Assembly: GCA_015039315.1 (NCBI GenBank)
Contig: WIDE01000256.1
Span: forward strand, 5,070 to 19,363
Length of the DNA: 14,294 bases
Source of the DNA: Clavulina sp. PMI_390
Taxonomy: Eukaryota > Basidiomycota > Agaricomycetes > Cantharellales > Hydnaceae
Reading direction: 5' to 3'
Shown here: positions 9,419-14,294 of the stretch, in pieces
Position numbering within the stretch: position 1 is the first letter of the stretch
How the letters are laid out: every line of letters starts with the position of its first letter
Notes under the pieces: model-generated
What the model saw: only the letters and a program-made list of their open reading frames with translations
Told to the model about the DNA's origin: nothing
The model's database searches: none
Translations under genes and position numbers: made by a program

Positions 9419-9944
9419 ATGTCAGCGCATACCTATATGCAGCAGTGGTATACTGGTGAGCATATAATCCAGCGTCTTAGTCGTAAGGACGGCTAATTCC
9501 TGTTTTTGTCTTCGTTTTCTTCCTTTTTCGTTATTTTTGTTCGCCTATTTTTTTTGGCTCGTCTTTTTCGCACCGAATCTGTCATCGATCACACTAATAT
9601 CAGAGAAACAACAGCAAAAGAAAGTGCCTACTGACTATGCAGAGAGAAAGGAGCTTCGGTGTAGAAGACGTTGCGCGCGACACTCATCACTACCAAGTGA
9701 TCAGCCACAAACATACTACCAACACCAACTCCCCCCTTCCGTCCCCCCTTCTACATCACACTTCACGCGCACACACACCGCCCCTTTGACTTGGAGGACA
9801 CATCTTCGCCTCGCCGGCATTGTCGCATTCATCATGGCCATACTCATCTTCATCCTCGTACTGATAGTAGCCCTCGTCGTGCTTGCAGAAAAGCTTCGCG
9901 CAGTGGCTGCGATTCTGATGAGTCCTGGCTGCTCGGCTGGCTAA
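9419..9944 (+). CDS. A2: small single-pass, tail-anchored-like membrane protein
   Basis: Exons are 9419-9455 and 9604-9944, with a 148-bp phase-1 intron (9456-9603), giving 125 residues. No known family is recognised. The first exon reads MSAHTYMQQWYT. The second begins EKQQQKKVPTD, followed by ERKEL at residues 26-30, a Cys/Arg cluster RCRRRCAR at 31-38, a Pro/Ser/Thr/Gln linker, and one long hydrophobic helix (about 82-106, starting LAGIVAFIMAILIFILVLIV) that leaves a tail of about 20 residues. Thirty-six residues after the intron align without gaps to A4 with 22 identities, and the membrane helix begins at the same residue. The start is supported by the shared MSA first exon and the intron phase. 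A transposon lies 52 bases before the ATG. Function is unknown. A single C-terminal membrane anchor with a basic, probably cytosolic N-terminal domain is the safe description. Confidence 0.7.
9456..9603 (+). other. Phase-1 intron of A2
   Basis: The canonical donor is GTGAGC and the acceptor is TCAG, with a CTAAT branch-like sequence immediately upstream. Removing 148 bp joins ACT-G to AG-AAA in frame, and the product then aligns with A4 across the junction. Confidence 0.7.
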
Positions 9945-9991
9945 GCATATCACGACTGTACTGCGGGTCTGGGACTTTTTGTGCGATTTTC

Positions 9992-10004
9992 TTTTTTTTT
10001 TTTT
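9992..10004. repeat. T13 run in the A2 3' region
   Basis: A T13 run, followed by a second T9 run at 10017-10025, lies 50-80 bases after the A2 stop codon. It may belong to the 3' untranslated region. No canonical AATAAA is seen close by on the + strand. Confidence 0.7.
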
Positions 10005-10072
10005 CCGGGTGAGGACTTTTTTTTTCTTCCTTGCTTTTGTTTCTTTCGTCGAAAATCGAGGTGCCAATCTGA

Positions 10073-10402
10073 TCACTCAACTGTTGGTTCGTTCATAGAC
10101 TTCTTAACGGGCGTACAAGATCCTCTGGCCCACACATCATGCGATCGTTTGGCATGGAGGAGTACCGAGGTTTTTTTTATGAGGCAGCGCTTGTGGAGTT
10201 GCCGACAGGTCAGGACGCCTCCAAGGAAGGTTCGACAAACACCGGTAGTAGCGGCGAGATTGTACAGATGTAGGGCGGATGTGAGGAAGAAGGCCAAGTG
10301 ATTGGACTCGACGGCGTTGAGTAAGATCCCTGGGATTGTTGGGTGGTAGGCGAGGATGGGGAGGACATTCTGTTGGTAGACACCATGAGTGTCGAAGAAG
10401 AA
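10073..10402 (-). other. Candidate B2 terminal exon, hydrophobic, faint GWT1-like segment
   Basis: On the minus strand a CTCACCAG acceptor-like sequence is followed by 109 open codons starting FFFDTHGVYQQNVLPILAY. Residues 24-55 read IPGILLNAVESNHLAFFLTS and ALHLYNLAATTG. Their spacing of Pro, Ala-Val, Ser-Asn, Phe-Leu and Asn-Leu is reminiscent of the conserved C-terminal region of GWT1/PIG-W (GPI-anchor inositol acyltransferase). This is an impression from memory of the family pattern, not an alignment. A real GWT1 is about 450-500 residues with many membrane helices, and nothing of the kind lies upstream in frame. The basic tail (about 66-109) is unlike GWT1. It is either a fragment or an unrelated hydrophobic exon. 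Confidence 0.25.
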
Positions 10403-11340
10403 ACCTGGTGAGCTTTAAAGAGAGTCAAGCCAGGAAGAAAAGAGAGCCCTATGATGGAGGGGGACTGGGAGGATGGAGATGATTGGATCTTTACTATGGT
10501 CTTTCGTCTAGTGGCGTGGTTCAGTCGCAAGCTTTCAATCTATGTTAGGGCGAGAGCAGCTATGATAATGATCAGGCGTGTGATTGGGTGGCTAACAGGT
10601 GATTGCAGTGCGAGGTGTAAAAACGGCCTTTGGCGGTCCTTATCGTAGTAGATTGGAGGGATATAGTAAGAAAAGACAAGAGAAAGCCAGCAGAGGGGGA
10701 CATAGAAAGAGGCAGTGCAGCTGCGAGAGTTGATAAGCTCAGTCACGAGAGCGAGAAGCGAGCGTCTATGTTGTGTGGCCGTGGGAATATCTGAAATTCG
10801 CCAAACCCTTCATTCGAACTCAAAGGGAGGCTCCACGCATGGCCTAGACATAGGTGCTGCCGTTTATGGGGCGCTAATAATGTGCCAGCACGTCCCACTA
10901 TGAGCATGTGTGACCTCCTCCGAGAGAACTTCCTTCGTCTTCGTCTCCATCGGCCGGCTTCTCCGTCAAAATCTCAGTGACTCCATCTGAACTTCGCAGC
11001 GGTTCTGAGCCCGAGTCTGGACCGGTTGACTACGATTGACGTAATCTTGCTATGTAATAGGGTGTACTCTCTAACGTCATGCAAGGGCTCAAAAGAGTGT
11101 TGACTCCTGGCTTCTGGCTGAGGCGCGGATTTCGCTATTACCGTTGCCCGCATCGCCAGTGCCGGGTGGAGGTTGGAGTAAGGAATTTCAAATACTCCGC
11201 CGCTCACTGTTAGCGTCATCTCCTGGCTCGGGCGGTGGCCTGGATGTCCTCCACTACCCACGTCAAGCGATGCTATAAGTCATCACTGACTGCCATCGCT
11301 CTGTAGACTCCAACCAACCATTATCTTCATGATCAAAGCT
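10135..11340 (-). repeat. B block copy 2, duplicated segment convergent to A2
   Basis: This is the paralogous copy of 6390-7530 in the same orientation and order. Its 3' part, with ATGCGATCGTTTGGCA at about 10139-10154, also matches copy 3 near 13559. Readable minus-strand pieces are the terminal candidate exon (10402-10073), a hydrophobic HPITRLIIIIAALALT stretch (to 10540), GSEPLRSSDGVTEILTEKP (11011-10950) and a 95-codon frame at 11261-10974. These pieces lie in different frames with stops between them. A multi-exon gene is possible but I cannot assemble one that also works for copy 1. Confidence 0.65.
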
Positions 11341-11422
11341 ACACACATCATCCCCACTCTCGCCTGAGATATTCTTTAGTGCTCCCAGCGTCGAGACTTA
11401 AATCTCGACCAATATTTACACC
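11341..11422. promoter_or_regulatory. Divergent intergenic region between B2 and A3
   Basis: Only about 80-160 bases separate the 5' end of the B2 block (minus strand) from the A3 start codon (plus strand), so the two would share a promoter region. The sequence is C/T-rich with no clear TATA box. The role is inferred from orientation only. Confidence 0.3.
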
Positions 11423-11576
11423 ATGTCAGCACAAGCACCTGCGCAACGGTGGCTCTATGGTGAGTGCGAAATCCGAGCGATCGTACTGCTCGAAATTTGT
11501 ACTGACTCTCCCTCCTGTATCCCACCGCTGGAGCGTACATGTGCTCACGCTCCTCCCATTATCAGAGACTCCATAG
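11423..11576 (+). pseudogene. A3: degenerate member of the A family
   Basis: The first exon (11423-11459), MSAQAPAQRWLY followed by a split Gly/Glu codon, has the same length, MSA start, W-x-Y end and phase as A2 and A4. It is followed by a canonical donor GTGAGT and an acceptor ATCAG, giving a 106-bp intron (11460-11565). Splicing leads to a stop after three codons (11574-11576). One base out of that frame, the sequence keeps a basic cluster DRKKRKLVGRARR (about 11605-11643), so a one-base shift probably inactivated it. No membrane segment follows. If the intron is retained, the same ATG opens a 95-codon frame to 11710, which is an alternative product. Confidence 0.5.
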
Positions 11577-11845
11577 TATCAAATCTCCCATCCGCCATGC
11601 AGATCGAAAAAAGCGCAAACTCGTGGGACGCGCTCGACGATCGAACGATATGGAGATCGAACTCTGCTTGTTACTACCACAACACCAACATGATCATAGT
11701 ATTGGCATAGGTATGTAGTAAGAAGGTTATGTACAGGTTGATGACGTGAAGACGAAGACGAAGAGATGTTGTGATGATGTGATGATGCAAGACGCGGGGG
11801 GACATGATCAAATCTTCATTTGGGACGAGGGGTTGTTGCGTGATA

Positions 11846-12534
11846 TCAGGGCTGCACACCACAGGAAGAGGCGAGGGGCTGGACAAACGAGACAGAGCCA
11901 CTGACTAACGGCGAAAGGGTGTGTGGGAGAGACAGGGGTTGCTGCTGGCTTTTGGGATGACAGGCGGATCTACCCACCAACACAGAGCCTCGAGGCAGGG
12001 GAGCAGACAAGCTCGCGTTGATTGTGAGGCCGAGGGGAAGGGACCGGAAGGGGGATAACAACAGACAATGCTGCTGTAGGCCCAAAATGGTCACTATGAA
12101 TGCGTGATTCACGCCAGGGAGTGTGTGCCCAGATTGGTTCCCAGGTGGCCGGCGAATGCACGCATTTCTTGTTTGTGTTGTTGTGGTAATTGGGAATGAA
12201 GAAGGGTCTCGAGGGTTCTCGTCATGCGTCGTCCTTGGCCTTGTCCTAGTCAGCTTGAGCGCAGTGGTGGCCAGCCCGATGAGCTCTTGGAGCCGGGGCC
12301 GGCAGTGAGGAGAGGCGGGGACAGGAGGGGGAGGGGGGGCGAGAGGAACGGAGGCGATGCTCAAGGGCTGATACTGCTGCAATTGAATACAGTGAGATGG
12401 AGATGAGGGTAGATCGAGGCAGAAAGGTTAAATTTGACATCGGTTTGCCAAGGCGCGGTGGTTGAATACGCAAGACCGCCGAATCGGGCAATCACCCCAA
12501 GGCGACTGTACGGGCCAGGTGGTGCGGTGCTCAT
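11846..12534 (-). CDS. Hypothetical Pro-rich two-exon gene with A-like first exon
   Basis: The proposed exons are 12534-12496, coding MSTAPPGPYSRLG, and 12376-11846, with a 119-bp GT-AG intron in phase 0 (donor GTGATT, acceptor TTGCAG), giving 189 residues. The second exon starts QYQPLSIASVPLAPPPPPVP, has a basic Thr/Arg stretch (TRTRPRTTHDENPRDP) and a Ser/Leu/Pro-rich C-terminal half with only weak hydrophobic segments (HAFIVTILGL). No domain is recognised. The 13-codon MS(T/A) first exon and its placement between A3 and A4 hint at a relation to the A family, but intron phase differs and there is no membrane helix. The poly-Pro run comes from a G-rich + strand, so the frame could also be chance. 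Confidence 0.35.
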
Positions 12535-12747
12535 TAATTCAGTGGTGCAGAGCGTGGTGACTCCCGGAAACAATCAAAAGGACCGGGATAGCTTGAAGAC
12601 ACCCCCCCAGCTCGGGGTGCGCGCGGGCCAGGTTGAGCTGCACTGTACGACCACGGACACCACGAAGAACCAAGACTGAGAGCTGGTCTTAAGCCCCATC
12701 GTCGAAACATCCCATCCTTGTCAGCCCTATCGACGAGCACTCGGCCA
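12535..12747. promoter_or_regulatory. Divergent intergenic region upstream of A4
   Basis: A 213-bp gap lies between the minus-strand hypothetical gene start (12534) and the A4 start (12748). If both are real they share a divergent promoter. No TATA box or known operator is visible. Confidence 0.3.
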
Positions 12748-13222
12748 ATGTCCGCATCCACTTATACGCCGCAGTGGTACACTGGTCAGCATGACTGAAC
12801 ATCTTGGCCGCGATAGAGGGACTACTAAATTCGCCAAATTTCTCTTTTCATTATGACTGTCACAAATCTACTGTTCGCTTACGCCGATACCAGAGCAGCA
12901 ACAGTACAAGAAAGTGCCCACTGACTCCACAGAGTGCAAGGAGCCCAAGCATAAGAAACGCTGCGCGCGATGCTCGTCACTACGAAGTATTGCACCTCAA
13001 GCACGCTGTCAACCTCAGCACTCTTCCTCTACTAATACGCCCCCGACCCCCACTCAGATAGTCGCTCACGCCCCGCCTTGGAAGCAACGTCTTCGCCGAG
13101 CAGGGATTGTAGCGATCATCATTGGCGTGCTCGCACTCACGCTAATCACGCTCACAATACTCGCACCAGAGCTCCACATCGTATCCATTCCTCCAAGGAC
13201 TTCCATTTGCAAAGCTGAATAA
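12748..13222 (+). CDS. A4: small single-pass, tail-anchored-like membrane protein
   Basis: Exons are 12748-12784 and 12894-13222, with a 109-bp phase-1 intron (12785-12893), giving 121 residues. Exon 1 reads MSASTYTPQWYT, matching A2 at 8 of 12 residues. Exon 2 starts EQQQYKKVPTD, then shows ECKEP at residues 26-30, a basic/Cys cluster KHKKRCARC at 31-39, a Pro/Ser/Thr linker, and a hydrophobic helix at about 82-103 (RAGIVAIIIGVLALTLITL), with a short tail. Without the intron the MSA exon cannot be joined, and homology with A2 fixes both splice sites. The donor is GTCAGC, weaker than the GTGAGC of A2, so splicing may be inefficient. The next block downstream is the partial, convergent B copy 3. 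Function is unknown. It could be an ER, Golgi or mitochondrial outer-membrane tail-anchored protein (inference). Confidence 0.65.
12785..12893 (+). other. Phase-1 intron of A4
   Basis: The donor GTCAGC lacks the usual purine at position +3; the acceptor is ACCAG. The intron sits at the same codon and phase as in A2, which supports it despite the weak donor. Confidence 0.55.
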
Positions 13223-13554
13223 GACTTCGGCTCGAAAAGAGGAAATGGGGTGCCGCCTGAAAAGGTCTGACCATCTATTCAGCTTTGTTGTGGACCCGAG
13301 CTGATGCCCCAAACGCGGCTTAACCGACACTCAAGGAAGGCCCCAAGAACGCCTCACCCTCTTGCAGATTTACATTTTCCCCTGACTGCAGGGAGTGCCG
13401 ATCATCATTTCTGCGTCAGCGGTCGAGGAGAACGCCGCAAGACAACGCAGCTTGTTGGATGTCCTGCTATACAGCATTACCTCTGGCCGTAGGAGATCGT
13501 AAGGATACGGGAGATGGTAGAGGCAAGATGCTATTTAAACGTGGTTGGAAAGGG
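13223..13554. other. Region between A4 and B block copy 3, no gene supported
   Basis: No supported exon was found on either strand. It would contain the 3' ends of the convergent A4 and B3 units. The open frame at 13304-13492 shows no motif or homology to the other copies. Confidence 0.4.
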
Positions 13555-13970
13555 ACTTATGATCGTTTGGCAGTAGACAGAGTAAAGTGGGTGTAGTTGA
13601 AGCGATTGAGGAAGAACTGATTCATGCTCTAAGAATCATATGCATGGAGGGAATCTCGGCTGTTCAGCTGATTCAAATGAGCGGTATGAGTGTCAATAGT
13701 AAAGCAGTGGCGGTCAAGCTTGCAGTTATCAGTCTGTGAACGTGTAGAGAAGTGGCTAAGCGGCGTCAGCAGCGGGCTCGAGTGTCGGTGAAAGACATAA
13801 CTTACGACGGTCCCAACGAGCACCCGTGCTGAATAGTAAAGACTGGCTCAAGTGGGGAGGGAGGTGGTTGAACGTGGTCAAATCTCTGAGGGAACCAAGC
13901 AAGCGCTTACGTTGGCAGGCCCGTGGGAATCCCTGTGCCTGACCGTAAGCTAGATCTGCTCCGCTTCCCG
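13555..13970 (-). repeat. B block copy 3, partial duplicated segment convergent to A4
   Basis: On the minus strand this shares, in order, a TCAGGCACA...ATTCCCACG start (about 13950-13925), a TTAGCCAC...CACACG-type box (about 13760), an AAGCTTG site (about 13720), TGACACTCAT (about 13690) and GATCGTTTGGCA (13561-13572) with copies 1 and 2. It is shorter and lacks the upstream DGV.EILT part. A good-looking intron, GTAAGT to TTCACAG, lies at about 13806-13735. The frame ending ...FTIDTHTAHLNQLNSRDS corresponds to FFFDTHGVYQQN of copy 2 and stops soon after. It is probably decayed. Confidence 0.5.
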
Positions 13971-14294
13971 CCCCATGGGAGAGTGTGAATTATTTCACTT
14001 TCCTGCAAGATTCCTGCGCATCGACTTCACTATGTGTGTAAGCCTCATTGTCTGGTGTTCCAATCAGGTCTCTCGAGCGTCGCTATGAGTGATCTCACGG
14101 TTCCTCTATTCCCCACGCACTGCTGAAACCTCCACTGTTCTCCCTATCATAGCTGTGATGCGTTCGTAGACTCGGCCTTCAGCACGACTTCATTCCACTC
14201 AGGCACGTCGTACTGTGCCCAGCGCTGCTGATTCAGCACATCCATACTTACGGGCCCCGATTTCTGTGTGCTGTTCCCTGCACGGTGATCCGAA
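13971..14294. other. Right edge of window, no gene supported
   Basis: No exon, repeat or RNA gene was recognised. If the B unit extends upstream as in copies 1 and 2 its 5' part would lie here, but I found no convincing match to the DGV.EILT segment. Confidence 0.35.

Noticed and set aside
9537..9603. Hydrophobic MFAYFFWLVFFAPNLSSITL as a signal peptide for the A2 reading frame
   Set aside because: It lies inside the A2 intron. Homology with A4 starts exactly at the splice acceptor, and the T-rich intron explains the hydrophobic reading.

Overview
The window looks like nuclear DNA from a filamentous fungus, most likely a basidiomycete. The evidence is short GT-AG introns of about 80-150 bp, a PSP1-domain gene with three short introns, small spliced genes, and non-autonomous DNA transposons. 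No bacterial operons, rRNA, tRNA or CRISPR arrays were seen. The taxonomic call is inference, because no marker gene in the window settles it.

Left third (1-5083). The only clearly recognisable conserved gene is a PSP1 C-terminal-domain protein on the + strand (674-3987). Its low-complexity N-terminal half and its conserved C-terminal blocks can both be read. The reading frame has to change at least six times and crosses several in-frame stops, while three introns still splice in frame. It is therefore annotated as a decaying pseudogene, or else a badly error-ridden assembly. About 1.1 kb after it holds no supported gene, only a (GTG)10 microsatellite.

Right two thirds (5084-14294). This is an accessory-looking array with two alternating components. 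Component A (+ strand: A1 5084-5683, A2 9419-9944, degenerate A3 11423-11576, A4 12748-13222) is a family of small proteins I cannot match to a known family. Each has a 12-15 codon first exon, a phase-1 intron of about 100-150 bp, an E-x-K-E-(L/P) motif at residues 26-30, a basic cluster at about 31-40, a Ser/Thr/Pro-rich linker and one membrane segment near the C terminus. Component B is a diverged duplicated block lying convergently after the A genes (copy 1 about 6390-7530, copy 2 about 10135-11340, partial copy 3 about 13555-13970). It carries possible minus-strand coding exons but no intact gene I can defend. A further minus-strand two-exon model (12534-11846) with a 13-codon MST... first exon sits between A3 and A4.

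Mobile DNA. A 1105-bp non-autonomous element (8260-9364) with inverted ends of about 105-143 bp and a 3-bp TAA target duplication resembles a PIF/Harbinger MITE. A second, 301-bp inverted-repeat element flanked by TA (8955-9255) is nested inside its right arm. The outer element separates a TATA box (8237-8243) from the start codon of A2 by about 1.1 kb.

The best candidate for an undescribed system is the tandem A/B array: repeated, fast-diverging, single-pass membrane proteins with a conserved gene structure and convergent companion blocks. What it does cannot be told from sequence alone.
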